From assembly GCA_963782465.1 (NCBI GenBank), contig CAWAJR010000005.1, positions 248,001-312,000 of the forward strand: a stretch of DNA of 64,000 bases, given 5' to 3'. Below are positions 26,391 to 35,145 of this stretch, piece by piece. The notes under the pieces are model-generated. The model searched no databases. It was given only the letters and a program-made list of their open reading frames with translations, and had not been told where the DNA came from. Each line of letters begins with the position of its first letter. The stretch's first letter is position 1. A program made the translations under genes and the position numbers. This DNA is from JAODBJ01 sp963782465. Lineage in GTDB: Bacteria; Actinomycetota; Acidimicrobiia; IMCC26256; PALSA-610.

Positions 26391-28526
26391 CTAGGCCGTC
26401 GGCGCCCGCGGCGCGTGCACGATGCGCAAGCCTTCGGGGATCTCGAGCGCGTGCACACGGTCGCGTTCGGTCTCGATCGTGAGATGCCCGCCCATCAACT
26501 CGACGTGTTCGAGGCGCAGCAAACCGATCCAGTCGGGCACCGCCGGCGCGATGTGCAATTTGGCGTTGCGGATGTCGGGCTCGAACCGCAGCATCGTGCG
26601 CAGGAACAGCAGCGGTGACGCGGCGGCCCACGCCTGCGGCGAGCACGATGTCGGGTAGCTGATCGGGAACCCGAACTCGTCACGATCGAGCCCGGCGAAC
26701 AATTCCGGGAGCAGGTTGCCGAAGAACGGCGACGCTTCGATGATGCCCTGCATCACGCGGTGCGCTTCGTCGATGAAGCCGTAGCGCATCAACCCGGCGG
26801 CACAGATCGCGTTGTCGTGCGGCCACACACTGCCGTTGTGGTAGCTGATCGGGTTGTACCCCCGCATCTCGTCGGACAGCGTGCGGATACCCCAACCGTT
26901 GAACATTCCGTCGCTCAACAAGTGCTTCGCGACGTGCGGAGCCTTCTCCTCGTCGACGATCCCGGTCCAGAGGCAATGGCCCATGTTCGACGTGATCGCG
27001 TCGAGCGGGCGGTGGTTCGCATCGAGCCCCATCGCGAAGTAGCCGGCGCCGTCGTGATCGACCCAGAAGTCGCGGTTGAACGCGACCTTCAAGCGGTGCG
27101 CCCGCTCGCGTAACTCCGCCGCGCGTTCATGGTCGCCGGCCTCGGTCGCGCAGTGCGACCGCGCGATCAGCGCGCCGTACGCGTACGCCTGCACTTCGCA
27201 CAACGCGATGGGCGTATCGTGCGCGAGCGTCCCGTCGCGGAAACGAACGCCGTCCCAGGAGTCTTTCCAGCCCTGGTTCTGCAACCCTCGGTCACTTGTG
27301 CGCTGGTACGACACGTAACCGTCGCCGTTGCGATCACCGTAGGTGTGCATCCATTCGATGGCCCGGTCCGCGTTCGGCAACAGCGCGTCGACCTTGGCGC
27401 GCCGCACACCCCACCGTGAGAGTTCGCCGAGCAACATCACGAACAACGGGGTCGCGTCGGCGGTGCCGTAGTAGACCCGTCCCCCGCCGAGCGTGAGCGA
27501 CGCCGTCTCGCCGAAGCGCATCTCGTGGAGGATGCGGCCCGGTTCTTCCTCCGTCACCTGGTTCACCTCGCGGCCCTGGAAACGCGCCAACGTCTCGAGG
27601 GTGCCGAGCGCGAGGTCGGGATCGATGAGCATCGTCATCCACGACGTGAGCAACGAGTCGCGACCGAACAACGTCATGAACCACGGCGCTCCCGCGGCGA
27701 CGACGGCGCGTTCGGGGTGTTCGGGATCGAAGATACGTAGCGCGGCGAGGTCTTCGGTCGACTGTTCGAGCAACCCGCGGAAGACGTCGTGGTCGGTGGT
27801 GACCTTCGGGAGTCGACGCCGCCACGTTTCGAGGCGTTCGACCGGCGTCGATCGTTCCACCGGTTGCCCGCACAGGTAGCGGGGCGTGATCTCGACGTCG
27901 TCGAGGACGGGAGCGACCTGGAGGCAGGTCGACCACTCACCCCGCGGCGGCACGATCACCTCCCAACTCACGACCGTCTCGGAGAAGCGGGGCGCATCAC
28001 TGAACTGCAGGTGTGTCGCGCGCCGGAATGCACCGCGCCGGTACCTGAACGCGAGCCCCTGTTCGTTGCTCGCGACCGACAAGTCGCCGGCCTTCTCGAT
28101 GCGGCCTTCCTTCACTTCGAACAGGTCGGCGAAGTCGCAGGCGACGAGCAATTCGAGGGAGCAGAACGCCGCTTCCTCCGAATAGTTGTGGAGCGCGAAG
28201 TCCTCGCGCATGCCGCGGCCGACGTAGCGGCGACGGAACAACATGAGGTGCGAATCGGCGTGCCCGGCGCGCGGGTGATCGCGGACGACGAACACCGCGC
28301 TGAATGGATCGATCACTTCGGCGCCGAGCGGCTCGGGTTCGCGGCCGTTCACCCTGACCCGCAGTTCCGAGAGGAACCGGGTGTCGCGGAAGAAGAGACC
28401 TTCGGGGTGTTCGGGGCGGATGTCGCCCGAGCGGCCCGAGATGCAGAACGCCGATCCTTCGACGAGCGTGACGGTCTCGCCCTGGCCGAGCGACGCGCTC
28501 GAACTCGTGGTCCACGGGTCGGGCAT
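26391..28526 (-). CDS. Glycogen-debranching-enzyme-like alpha-glucosidase
   Basis: 711 residues. The N-terminal half is the GDE_N_bis beta domain (SGDIRPEHPEGLFFRDTRFLSELRVRVNG), and the C-terminal half an (alpha/alpha)6 toroid of the amylo-alpha-1,6-glucosidase type: APWFMTLFGRDSLLTSWMTML, YYGTADATPLFVMLLGEL, NQGWKDSWDGVRFRDG, MGHCLWTGIVDEE, RGYNPISYHNGSVWPHDNAICAAGL. Carboxylates in WKDSWD and the trailing YHNGSVWPHD motif are the probable active site. Likely trims branched alpha-glucans in the cytoplasm. Divergent from a GT4 gene, with 66 nt between them. Confidence 0.87.
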   Translation of the reverse strand: MPDPWTTSSSASLGQGETVTLVEGSAFCISGRSGDIRPEHPEGLFFRDTRFLSELRVRVNGREPEPLGAEVIDPFSAVFVVRDHPRAGHADSHLMLFRRRYVGRGMREDFALHNYSEEAAFCSLELLVACDFADLFEVKEGRIEKAGDLSVASNEQGLAFRYRRGAFRRATHLQFSDAPRFSETVVSWEVIVPPRGEWSTCLQVAPVLDDVEITPRYLCGQPVERSTPVERLETWRRRLPKVTTDHDVFRGLLEQSTEDLAALRIFDPEHPERAVVAAGAPWFMTLFGRDSLLTSWMTMLIDPDLALGTLETLARFQGREVNQVTEEEPGRILHEMRFGETASLTLGGGRVYYGTADATPLFVMLLGELSRWGVRRAKVDALLPNADRAIEWMHTYGDRNGDGYVSYQRTSDRGLQNQGWKDSWDGVRFRDGTLAHDTPIALCEVQAYAYGALIARSHCATEAGDHERAAELRERAHRLKVAFNRDFWVDHDGAGYFAMGLDANHRPLDAITSNMGHCLWTGIVDEEKAPHVAKHLLSDGMFNGWGIRTLSDEMRGYNPISYHNGSVWPHDNAICAAGLMRYGFIDEAHRVMQGIIEASPFFGNLLPELFAGLDRDEFGFPISYPTSCSPQAWAAASPLLFLRTMLRFEPDIRNAKLHIAPAVPDWIGLLRLEHVELMGGHLTIETERDRVHALEIPEGLRIVHAPRAPTA

Positions 28527-28592
28527 TGCCGAGTCACGCTAGCGGTCGGGCGCGCGGCCCGGCAGGCCTCGCTCGCACTATCTTGCGTCGCG

Positions 28593-29627
28593 GTGAGGGT
28601 CGGGATTGTCGCTCCGGTTTGGTTCCCCGTCCCGCCGACCGGTTACGGCGGCATCGAATTGGTCACGGCGCTCCTCGCCGACGGCCTCGCCGATGCCGGC
28701 TACGACGTCACCCTCTTCGCCAGCGGTGGTTCGAGCACCAAGGCGAAACTGGTCTCGCCGCTCGAATCGCCACCCGACCCCCACCTGCTCGGCAACCCCT
28801 GGTACGACGCGTACCACGCGCTCGCCTCGTACCTGCACGCCGACGAGTTCGACGTCATCCACGACCATGCCGGCGTGACCGGCCCGGTGCTCGGCTCGCT
28901 CCTGCGCGGCGTCCCGCCGGTCGTGCACACGCTGCACGGCCCGTGGACCGAACCGACTCGCCTCGTCTACGGGTTGGCCGGCGCGTACATCCATCTCGTC
29001 GCGATCAGCGACGCGCAGCGCCGCGACAATCAGGACGTTCCGTACGCCGGCACCGTCTACAACGGCATCGACCTCGACTCGTACCCGTTCCGGACGGAGA
29101 AAGAGGACTTCCTCGTCTACATCGGGCGAGCGAACCCCGACAAGGGCCCCGCGACCGCGATCACCGCGGCTCGCCACGCGGGCCTGCCGATCAAGTTGGT
29201 GCTCAAGCGCAACGAACCGCCCGAGCGCGCCTACTACGAGGAGATGGTCGTCCCGTTGCTCGGCGACGACGTCGAGATCTTCGAGAACATCACCCACGCC
29301 GAGAAGGTCGACCTGCTCGGCCGGGCCAAGGCGATGCTCTTCCCGATCCACTGGCCCGAGCCGTTCGGCCTGGTGATGGTCGAGGCCATGGCGTGCGGCA
29401 CACCGGTGGTGACGACCAATTGGGGCGCGGCGCCCGAACTGGTCGAAGAGGGTGTCACCGGGTTCCGCCGCGACTCGTACGGCGAGCTGATCGACGCCCT
29501 CAACTGGGTGGGCGAGATCTCCCCCGAGGCCTGCCGGGCGCGCGTGGAGCAGCGCTTCTCCTCGACCGCGATGGTCGCCGGCTACGCCGAGATCTACGAG
29601 CGTCTCGCCGCCCGCCACTCGTTTTGA
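28593..29627 (+). CDS. GT4-family glycosyltransferase
   Basis: 344 residues from the GTG at 28593. A TATCTT -10-like box lies 8 nt upstream. Motifs: VGIVAPVWFPVPPTGYGGIE (N-terminal GT4 loop), DEFDVIHDHAGVTG, VYNGIDLDSYPFRTEKEDFLVYIGRANPDKG (start of the donor-binding half), and PEPFGLVMVEAMACGTPVV with the E-x7-E donor motif. Predicted to use a nucleoside-diphosphate sugar in the cytoplasm. Paired head-to-head with the debranching enzyme, which suggests alpha-glucan metabolism, but the product is not certain. The frame is open far upstream (to 27789), over the neighbour. Confidence 0.87.
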   Translation: MRVGIVAPVWFPVPPTGYGGIELVTALLADGLADAGYDVTLFASGGSSTKAKLVSPLESPPDPHLLGNPWYDAYHALASYLHADEFDVIHDHAGVTGPVLGSLLRGVPPVVHTLHGPWTEPTRLVYGLAGAYIHLVAISDAQRRDNQDVPYAGTVYNGIDLDSYPFRTEKEDFLVYIGRANPDKGPATAITAARHAGLPIKLVLKRNEPPERAYYEEMVVPLLGDDVEIFENITHAEKVDLLGRAKAMLFPIHWPEPFGLVMVEAMACGTPVVTTNWGAAPELVEEGVTGFRRDSYGELIDALNWVGEISPEACRARVEQRFSSTAMVAGYAEIYERLAARHSF

Positions 29628-29670
29628 TGTACCGGAACGGCCCTTCCCGGCGTTTCGGCGACATCAAAAC
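29621..29670 (+). terminator. Long stem-loop straddling a stop codon
   Basis: Outer arms GTTTTGATGT and ACATCAAAAC are exact complements; inside them CCGGAACG and CGTTTCGG pair with one G-T. The stop codon of the glycosyltransferase is in the 5' arm. It ends transcription units before the suf promoter, although no T-tract follows. Confidence 0.5.
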
Positions 29671-29695
29671 CGGTGGGGGGAACCGGGCGGCGGGA

Positions 29696-29726
29696 TTTTC
29701 ACTACGGACGTAGTGGAATTAACATG
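29696..29726 (+). promoter_or_regulatory. Putative suf operator in the sufC-sufS-sufU promoter
   Basis: ACTA-N6-TAGT at 29701-29714 is part of the perfect dyad CACTACG-GA-CGTAGTG and is followed by GGAA. The same layout, ACTA-N6-TAGTGGAA in the direction of transcription, precedes sufB at 42623-42640. TTTTCA upstream and TAACAT downstream could be -35 and -10, which would place the site between them as for a repressor. Confidence 0.6.
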
Positions 29727-29731
29727 CGGCC

Positions 29732-30487
29732 ATGAACGAGGTGCTGCAGATCGACGACCTGCACGTTGCGGTCGAAGGGAACGAGATCCTGCGCGGGGTC
29801 TCACTGAGTGTCGCCGAGGGCGAAGTGCACGCCCTCATGGGGCCCAACGGGTCGGGGAAATCGACCCTCGCGAACACGCTGCTCGCGAACCCGGTCTACG
29901 AGATCACCGGCGGGCGGATCGTCTTCAAGGGCGAAGACGTCACGAAGCTCTCCACCAGCGACCGCGCCGCGCGGGGCATGTTCCTCGGGTTCCAGCACCC
30001 CGAGGAGATCCCGGGCGTCAGCGTCCTCAACTTCCTCCGCCAGGCGATGGCCGTGCGCAAGGGCATCGACAACTTCTCGGTGCTCGAAGTGCGCATGAAG
30101 CTCATCGACTGGACGAAGCGCCTGGGCATGGACCAGCGTTTCACGGAGCGCTACCTCAACGAAGGGTTCTCCGGCGGCGAGAAGAAGCGCAACGAAGTGC
30201 TGCAGATGGCATTGATGGAACCCGACTTGGCGGTGCTCGACGAGACCGACTCCGGCCTCGACATCGACGCGTTGCGTGTCGTCGCCGCGGGTCTCGAAGA
30301 AGTGCGCAAGGACCGCCCGCAACTCTCGATCCTGTTGATCACGCACTACCAGCGGATCCTGAGCTACCTCACCCCCGACCGCGTGCACATCCTGCTCGAC
30401 GGTCGCATCGTGAAATCGGGCGGCCCCGAACTCGCGCGGACGCTCGACGAGCAAGGCTTCGACGCGTTCCGGGAGCGCGTCGCGTGA
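29732..30487 (+). CDS. sufC: SUF system ATPase SufC (plus-strand copy)
   Basis: 251-residue ABC-type ATPase of the iron-sulfur assembly scaffold. Walker A GPNGSGKSTL, SufC-specific FQHPEEIPGVSVLNFLRQ, signature FSGGEKKRNEVLQMAL, Walker B LAVLDETDSGLDIDAL and the switch ITHYQRIL are present. Stop overlaps the sufS start (GTGA). It is one of two sufC genes here; the other (38617-39444) sits with sufB and sufD. This copy travels with the cysteine desulfurase instead, and which one binds SufB/SufD cannot be told from sequence. Confidence 0.92.
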   Translation: MNEVLQIDDLHVAVEGNEILRGVSLSVAEGEVHALMGPNGSGKSTLANTLLANPVYEITGGRIVFKGEDVTKLSTSDRAARGMFLGFQHPEEIPGVSVLNFLRQAMAVRKGIDNFSVLEVRMKLIDWTKRLGMDQRFTERYLNEGFSGGEKKRNEVLQMALMEPDLAVLDETDSGLDIDALRVVAAGLEEVRKDRPQLSILLITHYQRILSYLTPDRVHILLDGRIVKSGGPELARTLDEQGFDAFRERVA

Positions 30488-31725
30488 GCACGTCCCCGCT
30501 CGATGTCGCGCGGATCAAGGACGATTTCCCGATCTTGCGGCGCGAGGTGCACGGGCACCGTCTCGTCTACCTCGACTCCGCCGCGTCGTCGCAGAAACCG
30601 ACCGCAGTGCTCGACGCGATGGACGGCCTGTACCGCAACTCCTACGCCAACGTGCATCGCGGCGTCTACACGATCGCCGAGGAAGCAACGGTTGCGTACG
30701 AGCAGGCGCGCGCGAAGGTGGCGCGGTTCGTCAACGCGCGTTCCACTTCCGAACTCGTGTTCACACGGAACGCGACGGAAGCCATCAACCTCGTCGCGTA
30801 CACGTGGGCGCGAGCGAACCTGCAGGCCGGCGACGCAATCGTGCTCACCCACCTCGAACATCACGCCAACGTCGTGCCCTGGCACATGCTCGCGGCCGAA
30901 CGGGGAGTGGAGCTTCGTTGGCTGCCGATGACACCCGGCTACGAACTCGACCTCACGAACCTCGACGCGCTGCTCGACGGCGCGAAGTTGCTGGGTGTGA
31001 GCGCGATGTCGAACGTGCTCGGCACGCTCACTCCCGTGCGCCGACTGGTCGACGCGGCCCATGCCCACGGTGCCCTCGCGCTCGTCGACGCGTGCCAGTA
31101 CGTGCCGCACAACGTCACCGACGTGCAGGCGTGGGACGCCGATTTCGTCGCCTTCTCGGCCCACAAGCTGCTCGGGCCAACGGGCATCGGCGCGCTCTAC
31201 GGCAAGGAAGCACTGCTGGAAGCGATGCCGCCGTTCCTCGGTGGTGGCGAGATGATCCGCGACGTCCGCCTCGACGGGTTCACTCCCAACGAACTGCCGT
31301 GGAAGTTCGAAGCCGGGACGATGCCGATCGCGGAAGCGGTCGGGTTCGGCGCCGCGGTCGACTACCTGTCGGCGCTCGGCATGGACGCGGTTCGAGCCCA
31401 CGAGAAGCACCTCACCGGTTACGCGCTCGACGCGCTCCGCGAGCGGTTCCCGCAGACATTGCACATCTACGGCCCGCTCGATCTCGACCGTCGGGGCGGC
31501 GCGGTGTCGTTCCTCTTCGACGAGATCCATGCGCACGACGTGAGCCAGGTCCTCGACGAAGACGCCGTTTGCGTGCGGGCGGGCCACCATTGCGCGAAGC
31601 CACTCATGCGGGTGCTCGGCGTCCCGGCCACGACGCGCGCGTCGTTCTACGTCTACAACGACGAGGCCGACGTCGACCTGCTCATCGAAGCGCTGGCCAA
31701 GGCCGAGAAGTTCTTTCTCGGTTGA
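30484..31725 (+). CDS. sufS: Cysteine desulfurase SufS
   Basis: 413-residue PLP enzyme that takes sulfur from cysteine for Fe-S cluster assembly. The start is GTG 30484, overlapping sufC. Markers: YLDSAASSQKPTAVLDAM, THLEHHANVVPWHML, VDACQYVPHNVTDVQAWDADF, PLP lysine in FSAHKLLGPTGIGALYG (K~229), and the persulfide cysteine in RAGHHCAKPLM (C~370). The latter context is the group II (SufS) pattern. Works with SufU, encoded 30 nt downstream, as sulfur acceptor. Confidence 0.95.
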   Translation: MSTSPLDVARIKDDFPILRREVHGHRLVYLDSAASSQKPTAVLDAMDGLYRNSYANVHRGVYTIAEEATVAYEQARAKVARFVNARSTSELVFTRNATEAINLVAYTWARANLQAGDAIVLTHLEHHANVVPWHMLAAERGVELRWLPMTPGYELDLTNLDALLDGAKLLGVSAMSNVLGTLTPVRRLVDAAHAHGALALVDACQYVPHNVTDVQAWDADFVAFSAHKLLGPTGIGALYGKEALLEAMPPFLGGGEMIRDVRLDGFTPNELPWKFEAGTMPIAEAVGFGAAVDYLSALGMDAVRAHEKHLTGYALDALRERFPQTLHIYGPLDLDRRGGAVSFLFDEIHAHDVSQVLDEDAVCVRAGHHCAKPLMRVLGVPATTRASFYVYNDEADVDLLIEALAKAEKFFLG

Positions 31726-31741
31726 ACCCTCACCTCGTACC

Positions 31742-31747
31742 TAGGAT
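31742..31747 (+). promoter_or_regulatory. -10-like box ahead of sufU
   Basis: TAGGAT ends 8 nt before the sufU ATG in the 30-nt gap after sufS, so sufU may have its own near-leaderless transcript in addition to read-through. Confidence 0.35.
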
Positions 31748-31755
31748 CTGACCCG

Positions 31756-32256
31756 ATGCCCGGTCTCGAAGACCTGTACCGAGAGATCATTCTCGACCAC
31801 TACCGCTCGCCGCGGAACCGCGGCGAGCTGCCCGTGCCGCCCGCGCACAAGGTGGAAGGGTTCAACCCGTTGTGCGGCGACGAGGTCGTGCTCTACCTCG
31901 AGGTCGATCCCGCGACCGGCACGGTCGAAGACCTGAAGATCTCGGGGCAGGGCTGTTCGATCAGCCAGGCGTCAACGTCGATGATGAGCGCGGCGGTCAA
32001 AGGGCAAACCGTCGCCGAGGCGCGCCGGCTCATCCACGCGTTCAAGGCACTCATGTCGATCCACGAGCACAAGCTCGAAGGCGAGAGTGATGGTGCCGAC
32101 CTCGCCGAAGACCTCGAAGGCGTCCGGCTCGGCGATCTCGAGGCGTTGCAAGGCGTCGTGAAGTTCCCCGTCCGCATCAAGTGCGCGACGCTTGCGTGGA
32201 ACACGCTGCAACAGGGACTCGACGAAGCCGAAGCCGGCGCGAACGCCAACGGGTGA
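31756..32256 (+). CDS. sufU: SufU-type zinc-dependent sulfur-transfer protein
   Basis: 166 residues of the IscU/SufU fold. The zinc and sulfur-accepting residues are all present: C40 and D42 (NPLCGDEV), C67 (GQGCSISQAS) and C143 (RIKCATLAW). The ~20-residue insertion between the second and third Cys relative to IscU (near MSIHEHKLEGESDGADLAEDLE) marks the SufU class, which shuttles persulfide from SufS. Closest neighbour is sufS. Cytoplasmic. Confidence 0.94.
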   Translation: MPGLEDLYREIILDHYRSPRNRGELPVPPAHKVEGFNPLCGDEVVLYLEVDPATGTVEDLKISGQGCSISQASTSMMSAAVKGQTVAEARRLIHAFKALMSIHEHKLEGESDGADLAEDLEGVRLGDLEALQGVVKFPVRIKCATLAWNTLQQGLDEAEAGANANG

Positions 32257-32265
32257 CTCCCGCCG

Positions 32266-33168
32266 TCACATGGCGGCGAAGAACATGGTCTGGCTGGCGT
32301 GCGCGAGCAGTTGCCCGTCGCGTGACCACAACTCCATCTCCCCCGACCCGTAACCGTGGTTGGCCCGTCGCATCCGCATCACCTGCAGCATCCAGTCGTG
32401 CTCCGTGCGGTCGAGGAAGTGCACGGTGAGATCGAGGGTCGGCGCGAAGAACGGCGGTGCAGTCGGCCCGACGCGCTGGAACACCGCGCCGGGGATCACG
32501 TCGACGAGCGGGAGGTACGCCAGCGTGTCGACAGTGCCGTCGGCGGCGCGAGGCGTCTCGCGGTAACGGATCCAGCGCATCGCTTCGGCCGCGCCGCCGG
32601 TCCAGTCGGTCTCCCACCGGTACCGGACGTCGATGTTGCCCACCTCGAGGCGCCGCCAGAAACTCACGTCGTAGATCGACGGTGCGGGACGGGTGTCGGG
32701 CAACGGCGGGCACGATTCGGGGGCGGGGACGGCGGGCATCTCGAGTTCGGTGAAGTCGAGCGATTCCCAACCGGTTCGCTCCCGCCCGAACACCGCCAGC
32801 GTCCGGTGCCCGACCTCGGGCTCCGCCTCCGAGTGCACCGTTCCTTGCACTTGCGAAACCGAACGCCCGGCGCGGAGCACCTCGACGTCGATCGCGACCG
32901 GTCCGGCCGGGACGGTGCGGGCGAACACGGTGGTCGACGTGCGCAGCCGATGGGCAGGGTTGTCGAGCGCGGCGCCCATCGCCCGCAGCGTCGTGGCCGC
33001 GACCAGGCCGCCTTGGGGCGAGCGAGGCCCCCACCAGTCGGGACCGAAGTGCGCGTCGTAACGCCCGGAGGCGCCCGGCGCGGCCCGGATCGCGGTTTCC
33101 TGCGCAAACGACGTCGCCACGCCGGCGCACGGTACGGCACGAGCGACAAGCAGCCCGGTTTGGGACAT
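32266..33168 (-). CDS. TesB-like acyl-CoA thioesterase (double hotdog)
   Basis: About 300 residues, two hotdog halves: FGPDWWGPRSPQGGLVAATTLRAMGAAL in the first (long helix with the Gly-Gly turn) and PTLDLTVHFLDRTEHDWML in the second, then GEMELWSRDGQLLAHASQTMFF, typical of thioesterase-family/TesB-like proteins in Actinomycetota. The start is uncertain: ATG 33168 (MSQTGLLVARAV) is used, GTG 33120 begins the conserved part, and the frame is open to 33270. Hydrolyses acyl-CoAs; chain length unknown. Convergent with sufU, 9 nt between stops. Confidence 0.75.
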   Translation of the reverse strand: MSQTGLLVARAVPCAGVATSFAQETAIRAAPGASGRYDAHFGPDWWGPRSPQGGLVAATTLRAMGAALDNPAHRLRTSTTVFARTVPAGPVAIDVEVLRAGRSVSQVQGTVHSEAEPEVGHRTLAVFGRERTGWESLDFTELEMPAVPAPESCPPLPDTRPAPSIYDVSFWRRLEVGNIDVRYRWETDWTGGAAEAMRWIRYRETPRAADGTVDTLAYLPLVDVIPGAVFQRVGPTAPPFFAPTLDLTVHFLDRTEHDWMLQVMRMRRANHGYGSGEMELWSRDGQLLAHASQTMFFAAM

Positions 33169-33244
33169 GTCGTCCGGTGGAACGAATCGTGAACTGACGG
33201 GCCCGGAAGAGCGGCTACCGTGGTAAGGAATCGAGAGGAGCGGC

Positions 33245-33418
33245 ATGGACCGGCCCGGAATCGTCACCATGATCGACGAGGCACTGGAGCGCTTTGCCGC
33301 TCGCGACCGCGTCGCGGCCGGCGAAGTCGTCGACTTCCTCCTCGACCTGCGCAGCGCCGTCGTCTCCGACGAAGCATTGCGGACACTCCTCGAAGAAGAA
33401 GCACAACCGACGCACTGA
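33245..33418 (+). CDS. Small acidic helical protein (57 residues)
   Basis: ATG at 33245 with a clear AGAGGAG ribosome-binding site 5 nt upstream. The product (MDRPGIVTMIDEALERFAAR, then DFLLDLRSAVVSDEALRTL) is an acidic, two-helix chain; residues and spacing look like coding sequence, with high third-position GC. It starts just after the divergent thioesterase. No family recognised. Confidence 0.6.
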   Translation: MDRPGIVTMIDEALERFAARDRVAAGEVVDFLLDLRSAVVSDEALRTLLEEEAQPTH

Positions 33419-33516
33419 CCGCGTGATCGGCGGGCAAGGCCAAGGTCGCCGGCGCGTACCGGCGGCCCCTTCGCGCCGCAAGTTCGCCGGACGGTTCAAC
33501 TACCATTCTCCGCCGA

Positions 33517-34632
33517 GTGGCCGATCTCGACCCGTCTCACGAGACCGAGGTTCTGCTGCCCCGGAACCAACGCGATCCTCGTCAGCGCGGGATGAAGTTG
33601 GCGCGGGTGGCAACCGTCGTCGCGTCCATCGCGGCTGTCACGGCGCTCGCGATCGGCGGTTGGGCCTACGTCTTCGGTGGAGGGCCAACGGGCTCCGGCG
33701 TCGACGGCAAGCTCGCCGCCGCGTTGCGCCAAGCCACGACGACCACGACCCCGCGCGGCGCGACCTCGACCCGCGCGACGACCACGACCGCGAAGAACGA
33801 CGAACCGAAGATCGTCAAGATGCCCGCGCTCAACGGCACCGTGCTCCATATCGGTTCGACCGGTCCGCTCGTGCTCGCGTACGAGAAACGCCTCAAGGAC
33901 CTGCACTTCGATCCGGGCCCGGTCGACGGCGTCTACGACCAGGACACGTCGTACGCGGTGCAAACCGTCGAGAAGCTCACCGGTGGGTCACGCGACGGGG
34001 AGATCGGCCCCGGCGTTCGGTTCGCGCTGAGCACGTTCCGGTGGCCGGCACCCGCCGAAGCCAACGGTGAGCCCGACCGGGTCGAGATCAACCTCGACAA
34101 CCAGGTCCTCACCCTGTACCGCGGCGGCAAGATCTACCTGATGACCACGACGTCGACGGGGAGCGGGCGCGCGTTCTGCGGCGGTTCCGACGGGTGCCAG
34201 TACGCGCTCACACCGCCCGGCCGATTCACGTTCCAGTGGAAGCACGTCGGCTGGGACAAGGGCAAGCTCGGCGAGCTCTACAACCCGTACTACTTCAACG
34301 GCGGTATCGCGGTGCACGGCTACCCCGACGTGCCGCCGTACAACGCGTCGCACGGTTGCTCGCGTATCCCGATGCACATCGCCGACTACTTCCAGAACCT
34401 CGTGTGGAAGGGCATGCCGGTCTACGTCGTCGGCAAAGAAGCACCGAAGATCGGGAAGTTGCCGCCGCCGACGCTCCCGACGACCTCCACCACCAAGCCG
34501 CCGAAGGCGGCCAAGCCGACCACGACCACGACGAAACCGAAGAAGTCGAAGCCGGCGACCACGACGACGACCGCGAAGAAGCCGGGCACCACACCCAAGA
34601 CGCCGGCCCCGACGACCACGACCAAGCCCTGA
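33517..34632 (+). CDS. L,D-transpeptidase with peptidoglycan-binding domain
   Basis: 371-residue envelope enzyme that crosslinks peptidoglycan through L,D-bonds. Short cytoplasmic N terminus, one signal anchor (ARVATVVASIAAVTALAIGG, about residues 28-48), a Thr-rich linker, a PG_binding_1-like domain (LGSTGPLVLAYEKRLKDL replaced here by IGSTGPLVLAYEKRL, near residue 108) and a YkuD catalytic domain. The motif HGYPDVPPYNASHGCSRI holds the catalytic Cys at ~281. The last ~60 residues are a Thr/Lys/Pro-rich tail, probably wall-spanning or glycosylated. GTG start; a TACCAT -10-like box is 10 nt upstream. Confidence 0.9.
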   Translation: MADLDPSHETEVLLPRNQRDPRQRGMKLARVATVVASIAAVTALAIGGWAYVFGGGPTGSGVDGKLAAALRQATTTTTPRGATSTRATTTTAKNDEPKIVKMPALNGTVLHIGSTGPLVLAYEKRLKDLHFDPGPVDGVYDQDTSYAVQTVEKLTGGSRDGEIGPGVRFALSTFRWPAPAEANGEPDRVEINLDNQVLTLYRGGKIYLMTTTSTGSGRAFCGGSDGCQYALTPPGRFTFQWKHVGWDKGKLGELYNPYYFNGGIAVHGYPDVPPYNASHGCSRIPMHIADYFQNLVWKGMPVYVVGKEAPKIGKLPPPTLPTTSTTKPPKAAKPTTTTTKPKKSKPATTTTTAKKPGTTPKTPAPTTTTKP

Positions 34633-34652
34633 CATCGTCGTTGGGGCACCGG

Positions 34653-35069
34653 GTGACGGTGCGGGCCCGAGTCGACGCTCCCATCGAACGGGTGTGGCAG
34701 GCGCTGTGCGAGCCGGCCGAGGTTGCGGCGTGGGACGGTGCAACGCCACTGGTCGTCCCGGCGGGCTACCCGCGGCCGGGACAGCACGCGTTGTGGCTCA
34801 CGCCCGTCGGGCCGTTCACCCTTCGCTTGCACGATCGCGTTGTCGCCGTCGACGCGCCTCACCGCCTCGCTGCTCGCCTCACCTACGGCCTGGTCGCCAT
34901 CGACGAGGAGTACCGGCTCGAGTCGGTTCCCGGGTCCGAGGCAACGACGATCACGAGTGACAACACGGTGCGCGCCCGCGTGCCCGGTGCCGGATGGGCG
35001 GCGCGGCGCGTCACGGAACGTTCCGTCGAAGCGGCGCTGGCAAGGCTCGCCCGACACTCCGCGCGCTGA
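34653..35069 (+). CDS. SRPBCC-fold small protein
   Basis: 138 residues from the GTG at 34653, 20 nt after the transpeptidase stop. RVWQALCEPAEVAAWDGATP and the closing helix RRVTERSVEAALARLARH match the START/polyketide-cyclase-like SRPBCC fold, with a hydrophobic cavity between. A ligand cannot be named. Probably cotranscribed with the upstream transpeptidase. The longer open frame from 34194 is a shadow of the transpeptidase gene. Confidence 0.65.
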   Translation: MTVRARVDAPIERVWQALCEPAEVAAWDGATPLVVPAGYPRPGQHALWLTPVGPFTLRLHDRVVAVDAPHRLAARLTYGLVAIDEEYRLESVPGSEATTITSDNTVRARVPGAGWAARRVTERSVEAALARLARHSAR

Positions 35070-35145
35070 CGTTGCGCGCCGACGCGCGTACCGCTACCGT
35101 CCCGCACCCGCCCGCCGTCGTGCGGGCCGAAATCAGGGGATGCAA

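Noticed and set aside
28526..28593. Operator between the debranching enzyme and GT4 gene
   Set aside because: Only 66 nt with -10-like boxes on each side; no convincing dyad.
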